This document shows, piece after piece, positions 30,043-41,477 of a DNA stretch of 64,000 bases. This DNA is from Aspergillus flavus. Taxonomy: Eukaryota; Ascomycota; Eurotiomycetes; Eurotiales; Aspergillaceae. The notes under the pieces are model-generated. The model saw only the letters and a program-made list of their open reading frames with translations, did not search any database and was not told the DNA's origin. A program made the position numbers and the translations under genes. How positions within the stretch are numbered: position 1 is the stretch's first letter; each line of letters begins with the position of its first letter. The DNA lies in NCBI RefSeq assembly GCF_009017415.1, contig NC_092405.1, positions 124,001-188,000 on the forward strand. The letters are read 5' to 3'.

Positions 30043-33000
30043 CGTTAACTGTAGGTACGTATAGGGGTTTGTTAGCTTCGGTGACAAACAATAGAGAAAA
30101 GGATTTTGGGCGGGCATAACGTAGTGAAAGCTCTTAGGAGAATATGTCATCCAGCATCATTGTTCTATCACACCCATTTCATCATAGTCACCATCGTCAA
30201 GCTTTCCATGCCCGAGACCGGCCAATACTCTCCGCATGTATTGTAGCCTAATCGTCATTAGGATCTTCGTAATGCAAGAAGACAGTAATATCTAATTCTA
30301 TCCTCCTGGAGTAATGCATAGCCGGCACTTGACGGCAGGCTGGACCAGCCCAGCAACTTTCCTAATTATATATATATATATATGTACCCCTCTACCCTCT
30401 ACCCTGACGTACATGGTGACCACCAACCTCTGCCGATACCACAGTCAGGTCAAACCTCCGTGCGAAGCATCAATTTATTGCTCTGGCACTTGCAATCTGA
30501 CACCCAGCTGTCTTGTTTGACCCCGATCGAAAGTACGAGAATGTTATGTTAACCCGTTTCTACCTAGGTATCCTCGAACTGGCTTTGGACTACATCGGAG
30601 TCCGCGGTGTTGATGACGATGGCACCGATTTAACACCGACCTCCCACCGCCAAAAGCTGTGACAAACTAGGGAGGCTCACACCCACGAGACTGCCGGTGC
30701 TGCCAATGATCAGGACTCTGTATCGGTTTGTAGTATATTAAGGGCAAAACTAATCCCAAGTGATAGTACAATGAGACTTCTCACGATGCATCGCCATCGT
30801 TGGAGGTAGACAAACTCTCACATGGTCTCATCATTTATAATCACATATGAAGCTATGATTCTTCACTTCTCCGATCTGGATTAATCAGCAGAAAAGAGGT
30901 TATGCTCCACAACATCGAGTATGCAGGACTTGGCAAGTATGTCTTCGTGTATATTTTAAAGACACGTGTCCCGGATTCGGATCTTACCGAGATCCGGCTT
31001 GGCGATGGATTATTCCTCTTTGGACGACAACATGAAGTTATTCATGTTCTTATCATCTTGAACATTGGATAGAGACAGTGTAATGGAGACGATGTCCCAG
31101 ACCCTGTTCGATGTGCGAGATACATGATATCAATATTATCGTTTTCAGCTTCACATGGTTGCTGACTTGTATCTTGGTACTAGCACATATTAGTATTTAT
31201 GTCTCTCAACGACAAATCTTTGACAAGTCACAAGGTGTTATGACCAACTAGAATAAAGACGAGGTGGGGAAGAAAGAAATACCGTAACGGGAAGAAGGTG
31301 TTCAGTTGTTCCTCAATAGAAGGACGAATCTGAATACCACAAGTTGCTCACTAAAACACATCTTTCAGTCGTCTACCTCGGCTACCGGATGTCGGTCTAG
31401 ATGGGTCGGGATGCGCCTCTTGTACGACATTGAAGGACGAGAAGAAGGCATCATTGTTATCAAGACCCGTATGCCGCAATCTGGGAATAACGAGACGGCA
31501 GTCTAGACGAACAACAGGCTTCATGGGGCCGGGCGTTCGTCCACGGGGCGAATTCGTACTACGCTGATATTCCAGGTTTTTGAACCGCTAAGTCAGGCTC
31601 AAAACTCTAAATGGTTGGTTATCTCTATGATATGAGGCAGCAATGCTAACTTCGTGTCTTCCACAATGGATTGCCGCAAACGTAACCCAAACGCCTCGAG
31701 GCTAATTAGATGAACATCCTCCTGAATATATTTCATGCTTCCCTGACACACATCATACACGTCATTGGTGAAGTTACCCGGGAGATTAAGGAGTCAAGCT
31801 AATGTTGAAATAAAGAACACCAAGAATGGTGTTGGTAATTACGATCTACAAAGGAGGCTCTCCACGGCGAAGCGTCCCGAGGAGGCCCCTTTTAAACTCA
31901 GTGTGTATCATTGTATATCCCTTTTCTTGTTGTCGTGCACAGACCGTCTATGCAATGATAGGAGATCATACTTCCAAAAAGGCAAACGGTTGCATTGATT
32001 AGCGGTCATTGCCGCTTTCCCCGACGTGCACTAGGCTTGACAGAGTATGCAGGTTGCCTGTGCGAGATGATCGACAGCATGTACAGGATAGCAGCGCACT
32101 ATCTGAATCATTAGTTGAGCTCGGCAGTGACTGCAGATTCGTTGCGTCAACTTGAAACAGGAACTAGACATAAAGGCTATTTGACGTGAGTGGTCTTCTG
32201 ACAACTCCCTTCGTGCAGTGCTCCACACCGCAATGGGGGCACTCTTCTACTGAAATGTGTACAATTATTATCGCACCGAAGTAGAATTCAAGGGATATGG
32301 TATCCTCCTGTGGCTTGGCTGTTCGTGCTGAATGCCTCGAATGTGCCTGTGGAAACTGGCTGGGTCCATCAACTGGGAATGATGTGGGCCAGGTGGAGAT
32401 CTTTATGGAAGAGCATCATTGGGTGGGCGAAAGGACGAGATCATGGTCATTTAAACTTCAAAAGATCGATGGTCTGCACTCCACCTGATAGTATATTGCT
32501 CTAGGTTGGCAGTTTTTATTCGCTGCAGCCATTGGATGCCCAGACGGCTGAATAATCCGATCCACGATATGCAATGTAACCCTCTGCTCACCAAATCTTG
32601 AGGTAATTATCGAAACCCATGGAAGGAAGGTGAGAAGGTTTTAAAGCTACCAAGATTCGGGGTTTGAAATCGATAAGACGCAGAAACTGTGACTAAAGAT
32701 TCACCTTAGACGTGGATAGTAAAAGACGAAGTCTGAAACATGGATAAGCACAAGGATGCGATCATCCGCCAATCTTCGACGCAGAGATCAGGGTTTGATA
32801 ACATCCCGGTGCTCCTTTTATTATGGTATTATGGTGCGAGATTTAGTGAGACATTTGGCCAGGGCTTGAGGGTGACGATCACACCCGTGAAGCTCAATTT
32901 GAGGTTTAGGGCTTACCGCTAGCCGTGAGTCTAGTTTCAGCGGTTCCAAAGGTTCAGACCACTAGCCGCCACCGACCTTTTCCCCTCCGAGATTACCACG

Positions 33001-34176
33001 AGGCTGGGTTTCTTGGTGGTTCGAAAAGGGGGGGGGACGAAGCTGGGCGAGGTATAAACAAAGAATTAAGGGAAAAGCGCTTATTATTTGGTGATATCGA
33101 AGACCTGGGGTTGAAAGAGGGAGTAAAATGAGCAGAGTTCGACTAAGCATGATGATACACTGAGGACATGCTTCTTTGCGTTAGGCACTACGTCGCCAGA
33201 GGCCAAAGTCTGGTTCTCTCCAGGCTCTCGGCTCCACCGGAGCAGCATCAACGGCTTTGTCCCTTCATGCACGAGGCGCCCCAGTAGCCAATCTTTCGCA
33301 ACCATGACCAATTCGGAGCGCCGGGCGGACAAGACTTTCCGAATGTACCCAAACCACAGCAGCAAGGGCAGTCTCGAACACGTGCCAAGAAACCCTAAAC
33401 TTTGTTCGCCAAACTTTCCCCTTGGCATCGCGTCAGATTCTCGCGCGTCTTATCCCAGATTCCCAGATGCTGACGGGATGGTGCCCACTCGGCTTAAGAA
33501 AATTCTGACCCTGCGGAGAAACAGACGCTCCTTTCCCGCAAGGTAAGGGGGAGGAGTCGTGATCGCCGTTCGCTAACCTGTCAACAGCAAATCATTGATA
33601 CTATGCTGCATGTAGACCCATCGGGTAGTGCAGAATGAAGACAATACGTCGTTGCAACAGAATCAATGTCGATCGGCTTCCGGTCGCGGGGTTATACTTT
33701 GGCCTTATTTTGCCCAGTTTTGAGAAGTAGATTACGTGCACAATACTCGACTGGACGTCTCCTTTGGGTCATTGGATCCGAGGTACCAGTATCTTGGTTA
33801 GCTCCAGACACAGGATCACCATGGCTAAGGGGAGTGCCCACTAAGAACCCCAATTGTTTGACTAGCACATGGTGCCTGCGACGGCTTCTCGCGTGGCCCA
33901 CTTTCCCAGCGGAGCAACCGGTAATGTCCAATGAGACTAATGCACAAAGGCAATCGCATTTTGGGTGAGCGTTGAGTAAATCGTTGGCTGGTCGGGGTTC
34001 TAGTAGGTATCGTGCGCGCTGACAGACCTTATTGCCCTGAGTTTTCCTTAAACCCCAACGTCGTACCTTCCACGGTGAAAAAAGAATAAAACAACCAACC
34101 GAAACCGACAACAAGACATAAGAAACACAAATACCCACTTTAGAGATACGAAACACCCCTCACATCCCGCAGTGTC
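30043..34176. other. gene-poor stretch, 4.1 kb
   Basis: No supported gene. Includes a TA microsatellite (30367-30383) and, on the minus strand near 30585-30731, a short frame RVLIIGSTGSLVGVSL...IGAIVINTADSDVVQ with one internal TAA that weakly resembles the C-terminal Rossmann part of Sir2-type deacetylases. Other frames are short and unrecognisable. The right end is the ankyrin gene promoter. Confidence 0.45.
30367..30383. repeat. (TA)n microsatellite
   Basis: Alternating T/A run of 17 bases in the gene-poor stretch. Confidence 0.85.
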
Positions 34177-36897
34177 ATGGCTCCTACCCCGGAGGATGCC
34201 GTCTTTGCAATTTCGGCCCAGGCAACTCAGCTGGGCAATCGCATCTCTGTTCGGATGCTCGACTACCTAAGTACGGTTCACGACATCCCAGAGGGCTTCG
34301 GAGATCTCTCAAGAGTCTTTCTCGATACATGTCGCTCCTTGTGGACAATCGAAGCTGGCCTCAGTGAGTCAACAACAGCGAATCGGCCGCTGCCCAGAAT
34401 AATTGTTCAGGAGGTGGAGAAGAAGTTCATCGAGGCGTACCGTGACTTTCAGCACCTAGACCGAGTCGTGACCAAACTGATCCAGTATGAACACCGTGGC
34501 GCACTGGGAAAGTTACAAAAGGGATGGAATCGACCAAGCCACGAGCTGGGCAAGATCCGGGAGTCGCTCAAGAAAACCATGGAGGCTTTACAGATCAGTG
34601 TCCTGGCTTTCCACTGGTCCCTTGGCGATGCTAAGCCGGAAGAATCAGTGGGAGTCGGATACGCAGGGCTCGCTGCAGCACTCGATCGGATGGCGAAGGG
34701 GCGATCGGTGACTGGAATCAACAAGGCGAAGACACTAGAACGCGGGATCGCCGAAATGAAGCAATCGTCGCAGGCTGTAAAAACAGCGCCCGCTGGTCCT
34801 CCTCCCTCGAGGCCTGTTCCACCAGTGCCACCGAAGCCATCGTCTAGCCAGGACGATGTCAGCAGAGATCCCGGCTGCAGTCGGGGTGGAACACTAGTCG
34901 AGCCAATGCCAGAAACCCTATCGTCCGTCCTATCACTGGATTCCCTCTCACTGTCGAGCTCTCATCACGGCAGGGATCTAGAGTTATCACAGATCAGGAC
35001 TCGCAATACAACCAGCAAAGGAGAAGACCGCCCCCACCTCCAGAGCTCTTCGGCCTCAACTTTAGCTCAGGATATGGATACAAATCCTAGTTCTGTCCTC
35101 CCAAGTAAAGCATCATACCGGAAACATGATCTCCCTAGCATGCCACAACGGACACCGAGTAATACCAGCGCTGCAAATGTTGGTCATCTTAAGAATGCTT
35201 TGGCATCTGCCGTCAGGGCGAGAAACCATCAATTGATGGAGCAGCTCCTGGATAGTGGCGTATCACCGGATATGGGAGAGAATACACATCCACTGAATGA
35301 AGCAATCCTGCACCGTGACATTGAAGGAATGCGTCTTCTTCTGCTCTTTGGAGCCAACCCGAACGCACCAGATAAAGAAGGAAAGTCGCCACTCTTCTCT
35401 GCTGTAGAAGGATCATTCATGGATGGTGCGACCTTGCTGTTAAAATACCGTGCAGACCCAAGTCTCATGACCGGAACTGAGCTCGAGTCTCCACTTGGCT
35501 TGTGCATCACGAGCCTGAAGACGGGTCTCGTCCATGTCCTACTTGCCCATGGAGCAGATCCCAATCATGAGATGAGGAATGGCAGCACAGTGCTAATTGA
35601 AGCTATCCGGAAGAAAGCTCCTCAACGGCTTGTCGATCTGATCTTGGATGCCGGCGCGGATCCTAACCTGAAGAGCAGGGAAGGAAAGTCGGCGTTATTT
35701 GAAGCAGTCCAAGCCGACCAGGTGACGATAGTGACAACCCTCTTAGATCATGGAGCGAATCCAAACCTCCCTGGACCGGAACATGTGCTTTGGTCAGCCA
35801 TCTATCGGCCGGCATGTTTGCGAATCTTGATGGCCCGTGGCGCCGATGTCCGAAAGACCCCGGGTATTATGGAACAGGCAACAAGCATCAACAACATTGA
35901 TTCGGTGCGAATCCTACTACAAGCTGGCGTTGACCCCAACTCTAAAAAGGATGGAATTTATACGCCATTATGCTCCGCGATCCGTGACAATCGGGGGGAT
36001 ATCTTTGCGCTTTTGCTGGCCAACGGCGCGAACCCCAATGTCATGGCCTCCGAGTACCCGGCGTGGAAGTGTGTTACTCACTTCCGGACACATCTTCTGC
36101 CCGATCTCGTTGATGCCGGCGCAGACCTCCACCAGCCACCGGGCATCGTCGAAATGGCCGTGCAAGTCAACAACGCAGAGGCGGCGCAGTGGTTGTTGGA
36201 GCACGGCGGGGCGAACCCGAACGACCGCAATGCCCAAGGACACACAGCACTCACGACGGCGATTCGCGATAACCGCGTCGACCTAATGGCTCTCCTGCTC
36301 GCCCATGGGGCAGATCCCAACCAGCGTGGCCAAGACTGGCCCGTGTGTATGGCGGTCCGGTCTCCGATACTCCTGCAACAGCTCCTTCCCGCCGTGACAG
36401 ATTTGTCGGCGCACAAAGGAGTCATGGAGATGGCCGTGTTGGCGAATCAGTTAGAGAGTATCAAGTTGCTGCTAGCTGCGGGGGCCAGCGTCGAGTACAA
36501 GAATGGCGGCGTTTTCTCCCCGTTAACAACAGCGATTCGCGAGCGTCACGAAGACATTGTGCGGTTTCTGCTGGATGAAGCCGGTGCAGATCCCAATGCG
36601 CCCGGCGAGCATCTTCCCATTGTCAAGGCGGTCCGTAGATGCAACAATGGGGACTTCAAGATGATTGAGTTGCTGCTCGAGAAGGGCGCAGATCCGAACA
36701 AGACCTATCGGGAGTGGAATGCAATAATGCAGGCCATCGAGAATAGAGACATGAAGCTTCTTCGTCTTCTGGTAGAAAAGGGCGGAGGTGTCGATCTTGA
36801 AAAGGAAGATGAGACTGGTAAGACTGTGATGCAGATGGTGGATGCATCTGGCTGGAGTGAAGCAACACAGTTTCTACTCGATAATGCGCGCCGATGA
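34177..36897 (+). CDS. ankyrin-repeat protein, 906 residues
   Basis: Single long exon. Residues 1-180 form a helical N-terminal region (LSTVHDIPEGFGDLSRVF, then a Lys/Arg-rich helix) whose style resembles the N-terminal domains of fungal STAND/NLR-like proteins, though no NTPase domain follows. Residues 200-330 are Pro/Ser-rich and disordered. From about 335 to 906 there are roughly 15-17 ankyrin repeats with the recurrent core GADPN (for example LLLFGANPNAPDKEGKSPL, LLAHGADPNQRG, LLEKGADPNKTY); some are missing the usual TPL turn. Ankyrin stacks bind other proteins. The plus-strand start at 34177 is the first ATG, with A-rich leader upstream. Partner unknown. Confidence 0.85.
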   Translation: MAPTPEDAVFAISAQATQLGNRISVRMLDYLSTVHDIPEGFGDLSRVFLDTCRSLWTIEAGLSESTTANRPLPRIIVQEVEKKFIEAYRDFQHLDRVVTKLIQYEHRGALGKLQKGWNRPSHELGKIRESLKKTMEALQISVLAFHWSLGDAKPEESVGVGYAGLAAALDRMAKGRSVTGINKAKTLERGIAEMKQSSQAVKTAPAGPPPSRPVPPVPPKPSSSQDDVSRDPGCSRGGTLVEPMPETLSSVLSLDSLSLSSSHHGRDLELSQIRTRNTTSKGEDRPHLQSSSASTLAQDMDTNPSSVLPSKASYRKHDLPSMPQRTPSNTSAANVGHLKNALASAVRARNHQLMEQLLDSGVSPDMGENTHPLNEAILHRDIEGMRLLLLFGANPNAPDKEGKSPLFSAVEGSFMDGATLLLKYRADPSLMTGTELESPLGLCITSLKTGLVHVLLAHGADPNHEMRNGSTVLIEAIRKKAPQRLVDLILDAGADPNLKSREGKSALFEAVQADQVTIVTTLLDHGANPNLPGPEHVLWSAIYRPACLRILMARGADVRKTPGIMEQATSINNIDSVRILLQAGVDPNSKKDGIYTPLCSAIRDNRGDIFALLLANGANPNVMASEYPAWKCVTHFRTHLLPDLVDAGADLHQPPGIVEMAVQVNNAEAAQWLLEHGGANPNDRNAQGHTALTTAIRDNRVDLMALLLAHGADPNQRGQDWPVCMAVRSPILLQQLLPAVTDLSAHKGVMEMAVLANQLESIKLLLAAGASVEYKNGGVFSPLTTAIRERHEDIVRFLLDEAGADPNAPGEHLPIVKAVRRCNNGDFKMIELLLEKGADPNKTYREWNAIMQAIENRDMKLLRLLVEKGGGVDLEKEDETGKTVMQMVDASGWSEATQFLLDNARR

Positions 36898-38109
36898 GGA
36901 ACGCTAAGTGACTGAGACTATATACCCACTTTTCCTTTGTTTATACCGAGAGATAATTTGTCAGAGAGGACATTCGAAATACTTGACCTCGCACCAAGTC
37001 AACGTCGGAAGATTCATTCCTGAAACCTGCCAATGAAGGTTGCCGAAGACCAGAAACCGACATCATCTGTGACCGGGCAGTCTAAGAAGAGGCTATCATG
37101 TTATGTACAATTATAATGTTAATTTTCATATGTTTTGGGGGTACAGCACCGGAGATTATTGCATGTATACGAGAGCCATATATTCTAATTCACAATGCCC
37201 CCAATGTTCGGGTCCTCTATCTCATCAATTACACCATTAACCCGCTAGTGTTTTTACCAACAAGCGCTCTACCTACGATGTGGCTACCGGTTCTAACGGC
37301 ACCGTCTGTTGCCTTTCTGACCTTTCATTAGACAACTACCTGAATGGATAACATCTTTTTACCAAGTCAAAGGTGTCTCGCAATCTCGGAAAAGGCCTAC
37401 ATCAGGATCTCGCGTAATTGGAGCCACACCACCAGCACCTATATTGGGATATTAGGATTATTAAACCCAAAGAGCCGTGGTTCACCGGAGACGTTAATTC
37501 AAAATATCTCGTATCTACAACGCGAAAGTACCTTTGCCGGAACATACGGATAAGGAAACATATCCTCAACCAAGAAGCTTAGGATTGTAATTGGTGCATA
37601 AACACAAAAAGCATTCACAATGTATATAAGATCTAGTAGTGGAATATAACGCTACCATACGGTGATCTGACTTTCGTAAACTCACCAAATCTTAGAGAAC
37701 TGCGTAAGAAGCAGCTGTCATGACAGCTGACAGACATCTAACTTAAAACTAGAAGGGTCGACCTGCTGCGCCTATTTGTGAGATGTCGCAAGGAGTGCTT
37801 TTGGTAAGAATCACAGTGCTGTACACAATTCTATAATGAATGCGACCTCACTTGTTGCTCCAGTAGGAGGTACAATGTCGGGTAGAAATCTTCTAATGCG
37901 TCGGGGCTACGCACGAATGATTCCGTACGCCTGATCTCACTAGGAAATACATTTGATATTTTGTGATAGAAAAGGTAGTCTAGAAGTAAGAGAAATGCAA
38001 TTTTGAGGTATCATATCTATACGAGCGTATAAAAAAACGTCCACATAATTAGTCCCTCCAAGGAATCCCAGTGCAGCTCGTCGCACATAGAACTGCCCTA
38101 ATCCTTCAT
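36898..38109. other. intergenic, 1.2 kb
   Basis: Converging 3' flanks. AT-rich, only short frames; nothing recognised. Confidence 0.5.
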
Positions 38110-38724
38110 TCACTCCTCCAAACTATCGGTCCTAATCAGACGAAATTGCATTGTATCTCGTTCCGGCGGCGTCATCCAAGGGAGAACATAGTCTTTTCTC
38201 GTCACATCGACCAATTCAAACCCACATTTGCGCAGAACATTAACAGACGCCTCATTCTCGGTATCGCAATATGCCTCCAACACATTGAATTGCGGCTTGC
38301 GCGACCAATATAGTTCCACAAAAGCTCTCAAAGCCTCTGTTGCAAACCCCAGGCCCCAGGTTGATCGATGAAAGATGAAGCCCATTTCTGGGAGAGGGTC
38401 TGTTCTCCATGTTCCGACCCAACCGATGAAGCCGCCATGAGCCGAAATATCATACGGCTTGTCATCGTCGGTGCCTTCTTGACCACCATTGAGCCGGTTT
38501 GTAATGGCATCGAAGTTCACGTCTCGTCGGAGGAGTACAGCATAGTTCTCACCCATCGGATTGGCTTCGAGTAGTAAACTGGACATCCACTGTCGGGAAT
38601 CGTCTATTGTCTTGCATGGGCCGTGGGCGCTCCACCGGGTGGCCACCGGATCGGACCAAATGGCGTGGTAGCCAGCCACATGGTCCTCTGTTAAACGGAC
38701 GAGTTGTAGTCGTGCTGTCTGCAT
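38110..38724 (-). CDS. GNAT-family N-acetyltransferase (RimJ/RimL-like)
   Basis: 204 residues from the ATG at 38724 (MQTARLQLVRLTEDHVAGYH). Transfers an acetyl group from acetyl-CoA, in this subfamily usually to protein N-termini or small amines. Seen: TARLQLVRLTEDH opening strand, GFIGWVGTWR and EMGFIFHRSTWGLGFATEAL, where the QxxGxG/A-type CoA loop is represented by WGLGFATEAL, and AYCDTENEASVNVLRKCGFEL, the classic last-helix motif. Upstream in-frame codons pass through a poly-A tract (seen as Phe/Leu codons) and are unlikely to be translated. Cytosolic. Substrate unknown. Confidence 0.85.
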   Translation of the reverse strand: MQTARLQLVRLTEDHVAGYHAIWSDPVATRWSAHGPCKTIDDSRQWMSSLLLEANPMGENYAVLLRRDVNFDAITNRLNGGQEGTDDDKPYDISAHGGFIGWVGTWRTDPLPEMGFIFHRSTWGLGFATEALRAFVELYWSRKPQFNVLEAYCDTENEASVNVLRKCGFELVDVTRKDYVLPWMTPPERDTMQFRLIRTDSLEE

Positions 38725-38842
38725 TTTGAGTAGGGGTGAATGACGATGAGAATAAGACCGTATGTAGGATTGTCTGGGAATCCAGCCGGGAATGCCCAGA
38801 ACACAACAGACGTCGGAAAGAAAGAGTGGGAAAAAGGATAGG

Positions 38843-38861
38843 AAAAAAAAAAAAAAAAAAA
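38843..38861. repeat. poly(A) tract
   Basis: Nineteen consecutive A on the plus strand, in the 5' leader of the acetyltransferase gene; length in the assembly may be unreliable. Confidence 0.85.
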
Positions 38862-38985
38862 GAGAGAGGAGAAAATAGAGGAGAAGATAAAGTAGACGGA
38901 ACTGGGTCAAGGACTGCGGGCACCGCATCCAGTTAGACAGGCTGAGTAATCCATCGTATCTCAAGAGTCATATGGAGACCAATTG

Positions 38986-40625
38986 TTACCATTTAATCTT
39001 CTCACGGCGAGTATGTTCGAGCTGATGTAACACGAGGAAAGCACTCTGCTTGACCGGATCAATCCCAGCTTCCATTCCTATCAGACGACTGCTTGGAGGG
39101 ATACCTCGTGCGCTCTGGTCGCCGTCCAATCGACCCTCCTCCTCGAGGGCCACAGAGCGCTGGGCGATAGTATAAATTATAGAGCCATCCCATGTCCCCT
39201 CCCTACGAGGTGCCGCTGCCAGGATAGCAAGCGCGGCGTGGCGGGTACCATAGTTTCGACAATTTGTAGCAATAAAATAGAGAATAGGCACAATCCCGAT
39301 TTCCAAAGTAAAAACTGGTGGCGCCTCAGCAGTGCATGCGGGTTGAGGCGACTCGTCTAAAAGCAGCTGTAGCCTCGATAAAAGCAACCCAAATCCCCGT
39401 TCAAACGGATCGTGTGCAAGTGCTCCCTGAGAGTGGTCCATCTGGAGTAGCATTCGCAAAGCATCGCGGTAAATCTCGACGAGCGTCGCTGCGTGCTGCT
39501 CAGGAGTTGAAAACGTATGAGCATATCGGCTCCGAAACGCCTGGTAAGCGCGATCCCACTGATCCAACCCGGACACTCCCTCAGTTTGCATCTCTCGAAG
39601 AAAGACCTCGCTCCCCGCCATGGCTCCCGGGTATTTACGTCGATCACCGACATCACAAGACGTCACACCGGGCGTGGTTGCAATTTTTGCCAGAGCTATC
39701 TGGTTGATGAGTCGAAAGAACCTATCGATCTGGTTGAAAAGAATATCCTGAGCCTCACCCAAGGACGTGAAAATGTCCGGTGGGGCGATGGAGAAATGCT
39801 GCCCTGGTTTAATAAGAGCGCCGGGAGTAGTGGAAGCAACATCCAGGAACAAATCACATTGGAATCGCATGCGCATCAAGGTACCGATCATAGGGTATTT
39901 GGATATGATGGATGTGTTGGGACTGTCCTGCGTCGCCGCTCCCCTGTCCGTGCCTTTTGCTATCTCTGACATATGGAAGGCACAGCGCAGGTGTACATCA
40001 GCGGCTTGGTACCGACCTTGGAAAATTTCGATTGAAGAAAGCAGGAGACAAGCGGTCAGAAAGGTGTCCATAGACTGGATCTTTGAACAGAGCAGAGATT
40101 TCATGTGTGTGAGAGCGGATGCATAATGGACCAGAGCAGAATGCTGCGTATTGCTGCTCGACTGACTCTTAGGGTTAACTGAGTTTGCAAAGCTGCGATG
40201 CAAGTCCGCCAGGGAGATGGCAGCGTATCGGATGACGGGCTCAGCATAGCACATTTGGAGAATCAAAAGATCCTTGGAGGAAGCATGGAAACATCCCAGG
40301 AGTTGAGCCGCGGTATGCCGACGAAAGTAATCGAAGGATATACTCTCGCCAGCTTTGGTGAAAAGAGGAACGGCCAAAGCGGGTTGCAATGTCCTCCGTT
40401 CTTTTGGCTCACCAACCTTTAGCAATTCTAGGGGATAGCCATCGCACTTCCGTCCGGTGCTAGTACATCTCACACACGCTGGCCGAGCCTCATCGCATTT
40501 GACATGCCGGATCCTACAAGTCGTGAGCGCGTTGTGCCAGATATCCCTTGTTAAGCTGATTGGTCTTACTTGCAAGTATAACAGCCCGTGCGCACTCTAG
40601 TACATTTCTTTGGTTTCTTTGCCAT
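38986..40625 (-). CDS. Zn2Cys6 transcription factor
   Basis: Exon 1, 40625-40570, and exon 2, 40513-38986, joined across a 56-nt intron (GTAAGA...TTGTAG); 527 residues. The intron falls inside the zinc cluster, which becomes GCYTCKIRHVKCDEARPACVRC plus a sixth Cys in GRKCDGY, a complete C6 motif. The rest is the fungal-specific regulator region often ending near residue 520, rich in helices (LLILQMCYAEPVIRYAAISL). A TATATAAAG element sits about 90 bases upstream on this strand. The rhamnosidase gene lies 0.85 kb upstream, same strand, which makes a regulator-enzyme link plausible but unproven. Confidence 0.88.
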
Positions 40626-40711
40626 TGGAGGTATGTGTCTACTAACTGACGACAGCTCAAGGCAAACTAGCGGGATCCAGTGCTTAGTAGTGGATTGGCG
40701 TGGTGGCCCCT

Positions 40712-40721
40712 CTTTATATAT
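40712..40721 (-). promoter_or_regulatory. TATA-like element
   Basis: TATATAAAGA on the minus strand, 87-96 bases upstream of the regulator start at 40625. Confidence 0.4.
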
Positions 40722-41477
40722 GCAGCAGGATGATCCCCATATCTCCTGCCCTTTCCGTCCGGCGTCCTCCATTGGTCAGTCTGCAGTGAAAAGGCACGCT
40801 ATACCGGATAGAGACTAGGGACTCATGCACTGAAGAATTTACCGCAGGACGATCAACTCATATGTCATGTTACATGTCTTGCCCTCACTTCTGCACTTCC
40901 GTCCCTCTCACTTCCTCCACCCAGCTGAGGACATAATCATAATATTAATAATATAGATTTCCTACTTAATTATAGATCGCGCTTTCAGACTTTACCTTCT
41001 GCATAAACATAATTTATTCCATCCTGGGAAATTCGAGAATCTCTCCTATTGGCGTAATTATATATTCCCGGTAAATCGCTGAGTATATGCTTGGCAAATG
41101 CCTGTTTGTTCTCGATGACTGGGACGGCGGGATGAGGCTAACAAATCGACGGTGGAAGCAATTCAAATTGGTATCGTCTGACAGCGAGGACTTCCTTTTG
41201 AAACAGAGAATGTAAAGACTAAATCAAAGTGTATGTGGTGTTATGTTTGTGCTGATGCCGCTATAGTATTTCACAAGGCTGTCCTGTTAACCATCACTCG
41301 TATAGAGATTTGGATTTGAACAGCAAGAATGCAAGGTAAACATAGAGCGATTGTCATTTGATTTAGTTTGGAGAAGATTCCACAAGTGATACAAAGAAAG
41401 AGAGAATGAGTGGAGGGAATCCGTCACATCCGCCGATCTTTCTGCCACTATTGAGCACCTCCATCTTCTCATGAACG
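40722..41477. other. intergenic, 0.76 kb
   Basis: Remaining promoter of the regulator and 3' flank of the rhamnosidase. No gene seen. Confidence 0.45.

Noticed and set aside
33692..34156. 154-codon minus-strand frame upstream of the ankyrin gene
   Set aside because: No family similarity, no promoter or splice support, and position in the ankyrin promoter; likely chance.
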